From Desarmillaria ectypa (Eukaryota; Basidiomycota; Agaricomycetes; Agaricales; Physalacriaceae): a DNA stretch of 64,000 nt. A program made the position numbers and the translations under genes. The stretch spans positions 3,348,001-3,412,000 of the forward strand of contig JAUDYN010000006.1 in the NCBI GenBank assembly GCA_030407005.1. Reading direction: 5' to 3'. This document shows positions 10,937-22,434 of the stretch, piece after piece. Position 1 is the first letter of the stretch, and each line of letters opens with the position of its first letter. The notes beneath the pieces are model-generated. The model did not search any database. It saw nothing but the letters and a program-made list of their open reading frames with translations, and was not told the origin of the DNA.

Positions 10937-12139
10937 TTACAGCGCCTTTAGCCAACTCAACAAATCCCGGTTGACTTCATCTTTCGCTTCCCACATCACC
11001 CAGTGACAGCTCTCATATTCATGGGTGGTCGCGTTCTTACATTTCGCAACGGTCCCTGCTTTGTTTATGGCGCTAAAACCGTCAAAGTCTTTCAGTGTGC
11101 CACCGAAGAAAACAGGCTTCGTAACCACAAGGTTTTCCTCTGGGACAGCTGTAATCACGTTGAATAAACAGCAATCAAGAGATGGCCGGCCAGTCAACAC
11201 ACCTTTGTTGTCCTCGGCATCGATCCCCGATAACATAATTTTATACCAGTTCAGACAGCTGGTCATACCAGCATCGAGGAGTTCTTTCTTGTGGAATTCC
11301 TTCTCCTAAATGGCGGGTGAGATATATACATTGAGAACATGAGGATTGTAACGAACTTCTTCGGTGATGTATGAAGCCAATGAACCGTCAGTCCTGCCCT
11401 GCAAGAGGTACGCCTTCAGAGCACCGGTTGGCGCAAAATCGGAGGCCATCAACTTTGTATTCTGATTGTACAAGAGTCGCAAGAACGACTCCATATTGTC
11501 TTCGATGATCTTATCGGCGCCCTCTGAGGAGAAGAAGGACCAGTATCCGAAGAGCTCATAACCGAAGGTCTTCTTGGACTGGATGACAATTAGAGTTATT
11601 GCGCAGTTCAAGATGGAGGAGTATACTCACGAAGTCCAGTAACTCCTCGTAATTGTTTTCTGTGCTCGGCGGCATATATCCGAGGGCCAAGAGGCCAAAC
11701 GCGACAAATCGATCAGGGTAATAGTTGGCAAGACGGCTGATGATCTTGCAGCCCCTTTGGAATGATAAGAACAACAGTAAGAACTCTCAGATCACGATTG
11801 ATCTGCCCGAGGAACGAACCAGTCATGGCCAATGGCGACCACCCGGGTAGCACTTTCCGAGTCTATTAGTTCTACTAGATCTTTCGTGAGAACCGTCGAC
11901 CTGAAGTCCGCGGTATCGACAGGCTTCGAAGATCCCCCATAGCCGAGCATGTCTGGGACTATGATCCCATAACCCTCGTCGAGAAAGAATGAAACCTGGT
12001 GTCGCCAGTCGAGAGAGGCGCTGGGAAAGCCGTGGAGAAAAAGCAGGTATGGCTTGGCATCATCCTTTGGGGGCGAGAAGAAGTAATGGTAGGTATGGCC
12101 GTAAGAGGTCGTGAAGTCTTTGTATAGGGAGGAATCCAT
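10937..12139 (-). CDS. Epoxide-hydrolase-type alpha/beta hydrolase, copy 1
   Basis: Five exons (12139-11820, 11754-11631, 11578-11357, 11305-11203, 11148-10937) with introns of 65, 52, 51 and 54 bp join in frame to 326 codons plus TAA. All introns are GT-AG; two use GTTCGT donors. Motifs run in family order: HGFP oxyanion loop (about residue 37), GHDWG with the nucleophilic aspartate (about 105-109), a lid region, LNWYK, and CHWVMWEAKDEVN near the end carrying the expected catalytic histidine. The length is usual for soluble epoxide hydrolases of this fold, which open epoxides to diols in the cytosol. No signal peptide or stop is seen. The natural substrate cannot be told. It looks intact. 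Confidence 0.9.
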
Positions 12140-12176
12140 GGATCAGTTACAGACGTCGTAACAAATCCTGCATCGA

Positions 12177-12184
12177 TTTATATA
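12177..12184 (-). promoter_or_regulatory. TATA box of hydrolase copy 1
   Basis: The minus strand reads TATATAAA about 40 bases upstream of the ATG at 12139. The same sequence and spacing occur in copy 2 (63727-63734). Confidence 0.55.
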
Positions 12185-12442
12185 GGTGTGTTCGAGATTT
12201 CGCGGGCCGCGAGAAGATTGTGGAAGGTTCAAACCGGCATAATGCCCAAGGACCTTTAGTCAGATAGTTTCCGCGAGTTTAGTAGAACATTCTAGATACA
12301 TTTGATGGTCTAAATATGAGCTCTGTAGGAGCTATAGAATAGAGTTCAATAGTCTGGCTTTACCAGCCCCTAGTCTACCCACTGCACCACCTAGAATTCC
12401 AATAAGGTGACTGTACGGGAAACTGCGAAAAGGAAAGAGTAT

Positions 12443-12828
12443 GCAAATCACAGCATCCTTACTGGCCCGGCTCGCACAATGCAGCGCCGGTAACGTTACT
12501 TATCCGTTCATCCATGATCGAAAGTACAGTACAATATGTGATAATGCATACAGTCGGCCCGTCTTATGCATTATCACATAACATGCATGATCAGATATGT
12601 CACACATCGTGATACTTGTGACTACCTGTGACTCTCCCCGCGCTGGCGCTACCTCATTTACATCGACCATGTACAATATGCCTATGTAAACATTATATGT
12701 CAACGCTACGACTATAAGAATCGCCCAGACTCGACTGCTTCTTTTTCGGGCCTTCCTTCGTTTAATGACGCGATAAAGTAGACTAAGTGAAAATGAGGGT
12801 ACCCGTACGACGCTTTGAAAAGTGATGA
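12443..12828. other. Intergenic host-like DNA
   Basis: No coding region recognised. A 20-base perfect inverted pair (GTGATAATGCATA and TATGCATTATCAC) lies at about 12539-12583 and could form a hairpin. The short minus-strand open frame at 12500-12703 has no recognisable content. Confidence 0.4.
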
Positions 12829-13149
12829 GATCTCACTGTAGTTGATGAAATCTACTGTGACGATTACACGGCGAGTCAGCTCGGTGCTGGTATTCCCTTA
12901 GGCTGGACAAATGGAGCCTATCCTGCATTTCAAAGCTCGCCCCAGTTGCAGTTTCCCAATACGGATTCGGGAATGGCTGGGGAGCTGGGGAGCAGCACCA
13001 TCAACATGTGGACGGACGCGCCTCTTGGATTCGGGTAGGATGTTACTGTTCATCTGACTTTTGGTGACGTTTGTTGATGCATTGTGATCCGTAGCTTCTC
13101 TGAGTGGGATATATATATTGCCAACATGTCACCGGGAACTAATGGATAA
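12829..13149 (+). pseudogene. C-terminal fragment of a host gene, perhaps a fungal transcription factor
   Basis: An open frame from 12829 (DLTVVDEIYCDDY) continues to a GT donor at 13035. A 60-bp intron (13035-13094) joins in frame to FSEWDIYIANMSPGTNG and a TAA at 13147-13149. The tail MWTDAPLGFGFSEWDIYI resembles the C-terminal tails of basidiomycete fungal-specific transcription factors as I remember them; this is a weak call. A stop lies directly upstream at 12826-12828 and no earlier exon was found, so this is either the end of a gene with undetected exons or a fragment. Confidence 0.4.
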
Positions 13150-13432
13150 CATTGACGAGTCAGCGAGGTTACTCGCGTCGTGTTATATTTTTAATCATAA
13201 ATATGCAGATATATATACTAATGTGACTGTATTATAATTTAGACCTCCTTGTATAACACTCGCATATATCAGCAAATTTTATGAAAGTCTCCTTTAACCA
13301 ATCTACAAGGAAGTAAAATAACCAGCTGAAGCTGCCGGCTCTGATACCCGTAAAATCAGAACAGTGGCCACTGGCCGGCTCTTAACAGAAATGGAACGAC
13401 CAAAAGTTTGAACATCGGAATTCCACCCAACG
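13150..13432. other. AT-rich intergenic DNA
   Basis: Contains runs of TATATA and no open frame of note. Nothing recognised. Confidence 0.5.
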
Positions 13433-13492
13433 ATCTCTGAAGGAACCGAACCCAGGGGTATGGTTTATGCTAACCATTGCACTGACAGAGAT
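13433..13492 (-). ncRNA. tRNA-like relic lacking the anticodon arm
   Basis: On the minus strand, ATCTCTG at the start and CAGAGAT at the end form a perfect 7-bp acceptor-like stem. An A-box-like TGCAATGGTTAGC and a B-box-like GGTTCGGTTCC (one mismatch to consensus) lie between, in order. Only 46 bases separate the stem halves, too few for an anticodon arm. This is best read as a deleted tRNA pseudogene or a tRNA-derived SINE head. Confidence 0.4.
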
Positions 13493-14655
13493 GTTGAGGT
13501 ATCATAGACCAGGCAGCTGTCTTCCAAGGTGGAGGGAGGGAGGATATTTATTCTGGTTGTTGATTCCCTGAGAAGGAAGCTAACCAAAGTCTGTACTACA
13601 CATGATCGTGCTATGGTACTAGGGTTCCATAAGAAATGTCGGAATTCTACACACAGTGTTTACAACATGGTTCATAACATGTTTGAAACCGGGTTCAAAC
13701 ACGAGGGTATGTCAGCAATTGTTGATGTTTATGACATTGTCGCAGCATTTAAAGGCAGAAATTAGCGCCGTGCCCACCTGTAGAGCACTATTGTGACTAG
13801 ATGTGGTATTTGCTGATATTCCAGAGCTCATAAAATAGATCTTGCCGAGTTTGGTTAGTTTTGGCACTAATTCTTGGGAAAATGATGGGTATGTCAATTT
13901 ATATCTAGTTCTCTTGGCCAATGTAATGACATGACCAACATGCTGCAAGCTCATATTGGGCCTTGCAGTATTCCCTCGGCACTATACAAGGATGTCATGT
14001 AAGAATATGGATTCCTCATTTGGAAGTATGAGCTTGCATGAATATTCTGGCTTGTCCTCCCTATATTCCCCGGGATGCTCACTCATTTTCTTAGTGATAC
14101 ATTTCTCACACATTTTACTACATTCTACATATTTTGGTAGCATAAAATCAGTGTAATTAGTAGGGCATCGCTAATGCAATTGCCATGAACATTAGTTCCT
14201 TTCTGTGAAGCTGTCAGGATGAATACTGCATGTGTGCAGGTTATAAACATGGTCAATATTTCATTTCCAACAATTTATTGACATTTCTTACTGATATGTT
14301 TGAGACCTGTTTATAACTGGTTCTAATGGACCCATAATTTATTACAGAACCCTATATGGTATTGAACATGCTCTTGGCCAAACTGATTCAGTGTAGCCCC
14401 CACAGGGTGCAGCCTCTCAGAACCAGCTTCAGAGGAGTGAATGATAGTATACTAAAACCAAAGCTAACTACTTTTTTCAGACTTGAAAGAATCCTGCATG
14501 ACTCAAACCCCACTCCTGAGGCAGATTCTATGTTGCTGCACCAAAATTCCTTGAGTTCAAACTTCCTATCACTCAAGGCGAGGCCAGGAAACATGTCTTG
14601 GGATGAACATGGGACTTTTAAGACATTTAGCTATCCTGCACTCAGGTACTTGATG
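13493..14655. other. Unrecognised intergenic sequence
   Basis: Open frames of 66-107 codons occur on both strands (13529-13765 plus, 13712-13954 minus, 14356-14679 plus), but none has recognisable motifs, and their composition is that of AT-rich non-coding DNA. It could be an old unclassified transposon. Confidence 0.3.
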
Positions 14656-14823
14656 TGTTATGATTTCACTTTCTTTTAATGGTTATCTTATCTTTTTATC
14701 TAGGTACTGATCTTATTATATCTAATCTCAGTGCCAATCACCAATCACAGACTAGTCACCTCATTGTTACCAATCAACAACTAGCCATTGTGCTACAGCT
14801 CATGATGGTTGCTCTGCTATATG
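14656..14823 (+). repeat. Left end of a second-family chromovirus LTR
   Basis: Begins TGTTATGATTTCACTTTC and aligns with 5060-5230, including TCTAGGTACTGATCTTAT. It is interrupted at 14824 by the 3' LTR of E2. The rest of this LTR is not found to the right. Confidence 0.7.
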
Positions 14824-15219
14824 TGTTACGACCCTGTCTAACATGTGACTTGGGACATAAGCTGCTCTCTAGGCTGTCTTGCATTTGGACAATCACCCAT
14901 ATATTGAGAGGTAGGCTCAGTCTTTAATGTGGTGTAGTAGAAGGTATATGATTGTAATTTAGTTGAAAGGTAGAGTACAATGGTGAAAACTACTCTACTT
15001 ATATACTGAAAGTATGGCATTATTAATAGATGAAACAGTAAGATTCTATGAGGAAACCTTGAGGAAGTTGGATGTTTGTGAATCAATAAGACTGAATGGG
15101 GGTGATAACCATATAGAACTGGGGTGGTTGTTTGTGAATATGTCATTGCAGAGTGATAATGATGCAAGATAAGATGTGAGAAATCATGGATATGATAAGA
15201 TAACAGAAAAATCATAACA
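14824..15219 (-). repeat. 3' LTR of gypsy element E2
   Basis: A 396-bp inverted copy of the main family LTR: plus-strand ends TGTTACGACC and ATCATAACA. It is followed by TTACCCCCTTGTTAAAGCAG, the reverse complement of the polypurine tract and pol tail. Confidence 0.88.
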
Positions 15220-15808
15220 TTACCCCCTTGTTAAAGCAGTCATCCCAACTGCTAGGGTTCTTCTTCGGGGGAGTTGAGTTGTGATATGACTTGACTAATC
15301 CAGTACTGATCAATTAAGTCTCTCCATATGTTCTTATCTGGGTTGATTATCCATTTTTGATATCCATCCTTGCATTGAGCAAGGTACACAACATCACCTT
15401 TTTCAGAGTATTCGTGGTCCAGTATCTTGACCACTGCTTTGTCTTTGGTTACAATTTTTATGTGATATAAGGTTCAGTTAACATTGGCTTTATATTCTGC
15501 AATCGCTTCCATAGTGTTTGTCATTTCGATTTCTCGGACCCAAGAGTTGTGTTCTCTTATCCATCCTTTCCATTTGACTAGATAGTCCATGACTTCTCTA
15601 GAGGGTTGTCCTCTTTTGGCTCATACTCGATGAGTATGAGAGTCCAAGACTTCTTTGATTTCATATTCCTCTTGACTGTCGATGAGGTCTGGAGAAGGAG
15701 GTGGCAGTTGCTGTTGGTTGGGGAATGAGGGCACATTGTATAGAGTCAATAATTTCTCATTGAATCGGGGATGTATTTTCCAATGAGATGGCAGCTTCAA
15801 CTTGTATG
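15220..15808 (-). pseudogene. pol C-terminus of E2 (chromo domains), cut by E3
   Basis: The minus strand encodes the end of pol: YKLKLPSHWKIHPRFNEKLL, the proline-rich PPPSPDLID linker, a chromodomain with stops, and the second chromo-like domain (VVKILDHEYSEKGDVVYLAQ ... LIDQYW) ending SPEEEP and a stop. E3 is inserted at 15809, within TYKLKLP; the upstream part of E2 is lost. Only about 590 bp of coding sequence remains. Confidence 0.82.
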
Positions 15809-16235
15809 TGTTATGGCCCATCTTAGACACATGACTTTGGGATGTAAACGATTCTCTTGGGCTGTTACATGTTTGAACAATCACCCATATAGAGAACTGA
15901 GCATGGTCTTTGGTGTAGTGCAGTAAGAGGTATAAGAATGTAATTTAGTTGAAAGATAGAGTACAACAGTGAAGTTTACTCTACTTATATACCATTTGTA
16001 TGGTGTTTTATTAATAGGTGAAATGATATGGTCCATGAGGAAATGGTACTGTTCATAAGAGGATGGTGTGAGTTGGATGGATCATGGTCCAATGAGAAAG
16101 AATGAGGGTGATTCCTGGTGTGAACTGGGGTAGTGGTTGGTGAATGTGTTGTTGCGGAGTGAATACTATGGCTGATTAGATGGATGAGTCATGGATATGA
16201 CTCTGATAAGATAAGATAATGGAAAAATCATAACA
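15809..16235 (-). repeat. 3' LTR of gypsy element E3
   Basis: A 427-bp inverted LTR (plus-strand TGTTATGGCC to ATCATAACA). The preceding five bases GTATG would be one half of its target duplication in E2; the other half is not present because E3's 5' end is missing. Confidence 0.88.
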
Positions 16236-19200
16236 TTACCCTCTTGTTAAAGCAGTCATCCTGACTACTAAGGTTCTTCTTCAGGGGCATCGAGTTGTGT
16301 TTCAATTTGACTGATCCAGTACTGATCAATCAGGTTTTTCCATAAGTCTTGATCTGGATTGATGATTCATTTCTGATGTCCATCCTTTCATTGAGCTAGG
16401 TATGCAACATCGCCATTATCAGAGTATTCATGATCCAGTATCTTGACCACTATTTTGTTCTTGGTTACAATTTTGGGAGTGTATAAGGCATGGTTTATGC
16501 TGGCCTGGTACTCTTCAATCACTTCCATGACATTCATCATCTCAGTTTCTCTGACCCAGAAATTCTGTTCCCTGGTCCAACCCTTTCATTTGACTAGATA
16601 GTCCAGAACTTCTTTGGATGGTTGTCCTCTTTTGGAGCATACCTTTTGAGTGTGTGAATCTAAGATTTCTTCAATTTCATATTCCTCTTGACCATTGACA
16701 AGATCTGGTGGAGGAGGCGGTGGTTGTGTTTGATTAGGGAAGGAGGGCGCGGTATATGGGGTTAACAATTTCTCATTGAATCGAGGATGTATCTTCCAGT
16801 GTGGTGGCAGTTTTAGCTTGTAGGCTGCCATTCCAGACTTTTCGACAATCTTGAATGGTCCTGTTCATTTGTCATCCAGTTTCTTTTTGGGTCATGGAAG
16901 ATGAAGGTTGGCAGTGTTGAGCCAGACCTTATCACTGATATGGTGCTTTCAAGGTGCTTGTTTTTATTTGTCATATTGTGCCTTCATTTGTGTTGCTGCT
17001 TTTTCCAAAGCATCATGACCTTCTTTATGGACTTTGACCATTGTTTGGTGAAGTAGATGGCTGTGGGGTTGGTGAAGCTGGTTTTCTGGATTGATTCAGG
17101 TATGAGTCATGAGTTTCATCCATATAGGACCATGAAGGGGCTTTTGCTGGTGGCCAAATGAATTTGGTTATTGTGGGCAAATTCTGCCAGTGGTAGCCAT
17201 GCTACCCAGTCCATCTGTCGATGATTGACAAAGATTCGAAGGTACTTTTCAACCTCCTGGTTGACTCTCTCTGTCTGTCCATTGGTCTGAGAATGATATG
17301 CCATAGAGGTGTTTTGTGTAATGTTCAGCATTTGGTAAAGTTCCTTCATGAATGCAGATATGAACTGGGGTCCTTGATCTGAGATGACCACTTGGAGCAT
17401 TCCATGTTTTGCATATACATGGTTGTGGAGCATTAAAGCCCATCCCTTGGCAGATAACTCTTCATTACATGGAATGAGAATTATGTTTTTGGAAAACCAG
17501 TCCACAATGATGAGTAAGGTGTCAAAGCCTTCTGATTCCAGGAGTCCAGTGACCATATTGATGGAAATGTGAGTCCATGGGATATCAGGGATGATATTAG
17601 GATGAAGAGGAGTGGCCTCGGCCTGCATGTCACTCTTTGTCCTTTGACATGTTTCACATCCTTTGATATAGGATTTGACATCTTTTTTCATCTTTGGCCA
17701 CCAGTATTCATGAAGAATGAGTTTTTTTGTCTTTGCGATTCCTGGATGTCCAGCAGTAATATGATCATGATACTGTGAAATGATCTCACTGCAAAGTGAA
17801 GGTTTCTGAGGAATATAGATTCTCTCATCATACCACAAGATTTCTTCTTCTTGGGTAATTCCTCATTCATGATTAAGGGATTTCTCGAACTCTTGATCTC
17901 ATTGACTTTTTTGTCATGTTGCATCTCTTATATGTGTGATTTGTTCCTTGGTAGTGGGCAGTATCAATGCCCAGAAGTGTTCTGGAGAAAGGACGACTAC
18001 GTCTTGATTGTCTTCCTTTCCCTGATCATGATCATCTTGTCAACTGAGAAGATCTGCCTTTTTGTTAGCGATTCCAGCTTTATGTTGAAGAATAAAGTGG
18101 TATTCAGCTAGTTCTGTGACCCACTGAGCTTGTCGGTGGTTCAGCTTCTGAGGCTTTCGAAAGTATTGAAGATTCTGATGGTCTGTCCAGATCTCAATAG
18201 TTTCTTTTGCACCCATGAGGTAATGGTGCCATTCTTCTAGGGCTAACATGATGGCCAGCAACTCTTTATCATAGATCTTGTAGTTGTGTTTAGTGACCAT
18301 CAAGGCTTTTGACATGAAAGCCACAGGCCTCCATTTACCATTCTGTTCTTGACTTAGAACAGTGCTGATGGCTCCATCACTGGCATCAGCCTCTACTCAG
18401 AATTTTCCATTGTCTGAGGGGATCATTAAGACTACATTCATTGTCATCAATTTCTTGAGTTGTGTGAATGCCTGTTCCTGGTCTGGTCCCCATGTCCAGT
18501 CTACCTTCCCAGTTAACTGGGTAAGGGGATGTACAATTTTGGAATAATCACAAATGAACTTGTGATAAAAATTTGTGAATCCCAGGAAGGATTGGAGTTT
18601 CTTCTTTTTCATTGGAGTGGGCCACTCTGCTATTCCAGCGATTTTGATGGGATCCATGTGAATCGCATCTTTGCTAATGATGACTCCTAGATACTCAGTT
18701 TTGAGTATCTCGAACTCGCACTTTTCTGCTTTGAGAAACAATTTGTTTTCTTGTAAACATTGTAGGACTTGTCGAACAATGTCTCGATGTTCTGACAAGG
18801 ATTTCATAAAGATGAGGATATCATCAAGGTAAATCATGATTTTTCCTCTGGCAATTAAATCTTTAAAGATGTCATTCATCATCCACTGGAATGTGGCTGG
18901 TGAATTGGTAAGGCCAAAGAACATTACCATAGGCTCGAAGAGTCCTTGGTTAGTTCTAAACACAGCCTTTTCTTCATCTCCATCTCGGATTCGTATGTTG
19001 TTGTATTCCCAGCAAATGTATAGCTTGGAGAAATATTTGGCTCCACATAATTTGTCGATGAGTTCAGAGATCAAGGGGAGTGGATAATAATTCTTGATCG
19101 TCATTTTGTTCAGTTTGCGATAGTCCTGAACAGGTCATAGAGAACCATCCTTTTTCTTGACAAAGAAGAAAGGGGAGGCAAAGGGAGATTTGGAAGGTTG

Positions 19201-21010
19201 AATCCTTCTGGAATCAAGATTTTCATCAAGGAACTTGTTGAGTTGTTCCTGTTTGTTTCAGTTGAGTGGATAGACTTTGCAGTCTAACATGGACTTGGCA
19301 TTGGGGGTTAGCTTGATGGCATGGTCCCAGGGTCTTCATTCTGGTAGATCATCAAAGCTTTCTTTTGAGAATAAATCTCTAAAGCTTTGATACTGAGGAG
19401 GCATGAGCTCCTCAAATGTCTGTTTCAGTTTTTCTGCATTTGCGGCTGCTGCCAGTTCATTTGCATGATGTACTGCTCAAAGAGTGATTTCTTCTTGCAG
19501 ATTCACCACAAGAATGGTCTCTCCTTTCTTGAGTTCTTCATCCCATCTATCTTCTTCATCAGAATCAGAAAGAGTGAAATGATTTTTTACACAATGATAT
19601 CATCTGAATGTCATGGTTCCTGCCTTCCAGTTGATGAAGGGGTTATGGTGTTTAAGCCAGTCATGGCCCAAGTATACAGTTTTGGAGCCTAAGTCTGTGA
19701 CTGCAAGGTCAATTTGTTCGACATAGTCTCTGATGGTCATTTGGAGTTCCATGAATTCTGTTACATCACCTGCCTTGTTACAGGTTCCATCTGTGTTGTA
19801 TACTGGTATGGGGGAGGCAGCTTTTTGAGTATCCAACTGGTGTTGTTGGACATAGGTTCAGTTGATAGAACTGCCTGTGCAGCCACTATCCAACAATGCT
19901 CAGGTTGTCAATGTCTTCTTTCCCATACAAGGAGAGAGCTGGATATCCACCAAGAAATCTCGACTTGAGCTCTTGATTCCATGGATATACTGAATCGGTT
20001 CATGAAGTTTGTAGAGTTGCTCATGCACAAGACTCTCTTCAGTGTTTAAGCTCTGTACAAGCTCATCAGTTATCTCTCCAAGTCATTTGGGGTGAACCCA
20101 AGTGGAGAGAATGGCTTTGGCGACTGCCAAGTTCTTGGAACTGCAAATGGTGTGCAGAGTCCAGTCGATCCCAAATGGTTTGTACCATACATGATTATGT
20201 ACCTCTGTAATTGGCAGGACTTCAGGTTTTGTGATACTGGTTTTGGACTGTTTTGTTTGCCACAGTCTGAAAGCAGTGTCATCTTCTTCATCAGGTATTT
20301 CGATGATGGTGGTGGTTCTGTTACCATGCCCCCTCTTTACCACCTGGGCGCTAGCGGCTTCCCCCTGTTCTTTGGCTCTAGTTTGCTTGGGAACTTGTCC
20401 GGACTTGGGAGGAGTCTGGTTCCAGCTTGAGGCATCTGAGGTTCTGCTTCTACTATTAGTTCTGGCAGAGTACTGAGCCTTCCCATCCAGGGCAAATCTT
20501 ATCAGCATTGCCTGTGGCACCACACCCAGCTGTTCTCCAACTGGTTCAGATAGTGCGTGGCCCTGATCCTGGCCTTGGTGAGAGGCACTTTCCTGGTCCC
20601 CTGCTGACCCTGGCAAGGCTGGTGGACTTGCCTCCCAACTCATCAGAAGTTCTGAGCTTTTCGGACTTCTGAGAGGCCCAAGGGCATCTCATGTACTAGT
20701 CTCCATCTGCAGTTTTACCTGTGTATCCTGTGAGTTCCATAATGCAGGCTCGGTGGACTTTGTGGCAGTGCCAGCACCATCTGGCAAATCCTGCATCTCA
20801 TCAGGGGCTTGGGATTCACTATAGATTATTGTGTCAGCTTCTTTTAGCAGTGTGACATATCTGTTTGTTTTCAATTCTTGAAGGGTCTTCAGCTTTGGGG
20901 TCTGTGAAGTCATATGATATATATTCGTTTTTGTGGGTAATTGTCTATGTTTATAATAGTCAGTCCAACCCATGGAAACTGAGGACTCACCTTTGTGAGA
21001 TTGGGTCAAG
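16236..21010 (-). pseudogene. pol of gypsy element E3, broken
   Basis: Order along the minus strand from 21010: acidic linker (EIPDEEDDTAFRLW, about 20250), WVHPK, aspartic protease (about 19960-19640), RT (19104-18397, YLDDIL intact), RNase H (18324-18040, YDKELLAIMLALEEW and IWTDHQNLQYF), integrase (17838-17116, a 240-codon open run), chromodomain and the second chromo-like domain. Integrase has HDH-x4-H, C-x2-C, SDQGPQF and GQTERVN, but the first catalytic aspartate is asparagine (HISINMVTG). Stops replace conserved arginines at SL*PVQ and K*TGPF. Indels split the rest. In a working element this polyprotein copies RNA to DNA and integrates it. Confidence 0.9.
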
Positions 21011-21030
21011 CAAGGGGAATCGAACCCTTG
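21011..21030 (-). promoter_or_regulatory. gag-pol junction hairpin, E3 copy
   Basis: CAAGGG-TTCGATTC-CCCTTG on the minus strand: a perfect 6-bp stem with an 8-base loop. The identical stem occurs in E7 and E8 just after the gag stop. In E3 the preceding gag end has been altered by a deletion. Confidence 0.55.
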
Positions 21031-22015
21031 TCAACCTCCTGGTCATAGGTGGCACCACTTTGTTAGTGGGCCCTACTGACCGAATGTCCCTCATCTCTTT
21101 TCTCTTGGGGCAATCCTTGCTCAGGTGACCCTTCTCATCACATCTGAAGCATCAGCCCTCCACTCATCACTGATTGATGTCCATGGGCTTCCCCTCCCCT
21201 CCGTATGTCATTCATCAACCAGTTCCTGAATCCTAACTGATGCGCATGTTGGTAGTCAGTTTTGGAGCCAACAAATTTGTTGCCCCAGCCACAACTTTGC
21301 TGCTGGGGTTCTGTTGGGATTGTGGATGGGAATCCTTCTTCTGCCCATCCCTGGGCATGGCAGTGGTCTGATCGAAGACCCACTTGCATTGGCACTCCTC
21401 ATACATTTGGAGGATGCACTCCTTCCATTCTGGATATGATCGTGGGATGTTGATGCCCATGTTCAGGATAGGGGTCATATAGGAGGAAGATACTCCTAGA
21501 CAAACAGCCTTTACCATGGCACTGTGCTCATTCTCATCAGTTCATCAACCTGCTAGTTTCACCTCTTCTTCCAATTTCTGGAAGTAATGGGAGGTGGGTT
21601 GTGCTCTCATCTGGAGATCAAACATCCACTTTTCATGGATTTCTTCAATCACAGGGTCTCGGAATTGTCACAAGACCATGTCGACAAAGTTGGGCCAGTC
21701 AGGATAGTGGAAGTGGGTGGCAGTCCCATCATAGGAGTCACTGACCCAAAAGTTGGGTTGTTTATAGACCCACCAATCCTTGGTGGCCCCCTCAAAGTGG
21801 GAGGTCACAAATAGTACCAGGTGCAATGACACCTGGAAATAGTGTCGAAGCACTTCAAAATAGGTGATGCAGTTGCCTATAAAGCATTCAATATCATCAT
21901 GTTCCCCCTTGAATGGAGAGGGAACCTTGACAAGCATCGGTTTGATGCCCAAGTAAGGGGCATTGGTGGGGGTGTTCCCAATGGGATTGGGAATTGGGTC
22001 AGGAGGTCCTTTTCC
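21031..22015 (-). pseudogene. gag C-terminal half of E3, cut by E4
   Basis: Minus-strand frames encode the capsid-like domain (21952-21668: PSPFKGEHDDIECFIG, DWWVYKQP, FHYPDWPNFVDMVL) and the next helix region (21517-21233: GVSSSYMTPILNMGINIPRS). A CCHC knuckle region (CF/SKDCP) follows, mostly degraded. E4's LTR interrupts it at 22016 inside GPPDPIPNPIGN; the N-terminal half is missing. Confidence 0.82.
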
Positions 22016-22434
22016 TGTTAGGTACCCACTTAGTCATGAGACTTGGGATATCAGCTGACCACTCTGGGCTGTTATACATTTGAACAGTTACCCAATTGAG
22101 AGGTTTAGGTGTCGGTCTTTAGTATGTGAGAGTAAGAGGTATATGATTAAAGTTTAGTTGAAAGATAGAGTACAACAGTGTAGTCTACTCTGTTTATATA
22201 CTGTAAGTACAGTGTTATATTTAGATGAAATGGTTCAGTCCATGCTGGAATGGTGTTGAAGTTGGATGGTCTGGAAGGATCATTGGTCCAATAGAAGGCA
22301 TCTGGGGTGACAGATGGTGAGAATGAGGGTGAGCATCGGCAAATAGTTGGATATGAGTCAGAATTGTTGGTAGATTAGATGGCTGAGTCATGGATATGAC
22401 TTGGATAAGATAAGATAATGGAAAAATTGTAACA
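22016..22434 (-). repeat. 3' LTR of gypsy element E4
   Basis: A 419-bp inverted LTR (plus-strand TGTTAGGTAC to ATTGTAACA), followed by the antisense polypurine tract TTACCCCCTTG. The flanking bases TTTCC (22011-22015) are the likely target copy on the E3 side. Confidence 0.87.

Larger units (their letters stand above)
9983..12442. repeat. Segmental duplication, copy 1
   Basis: About 2.46 kb that aligns colinearly, with scattered substitutions and small indels, to 61538-64000 in the same orientation. It carries the membrane gene and the hydrolase gene. The left limit is set only by where E10 interrupts copy 2. The right limit is set by the end of the window, so the real duplication may be longer. 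Confidence 0.9.

Noticed and set aside
12370..12410. A-box-like TGGTGCAGTGGGTAG on the minus strand, repeated at about 63925-63955, resembling a tRNA start.
   Set aside because: No B box, D-stem or acceptor stem could be found, and the repeat exists only because the whole segment is duplicated.
14356..14679. A 107-codon plus-strand open frame as a host gene.
   Set aside because: It runs into the LTR fragment at 14656, has no recognisable motif, and neighbouring composition is non-coding.
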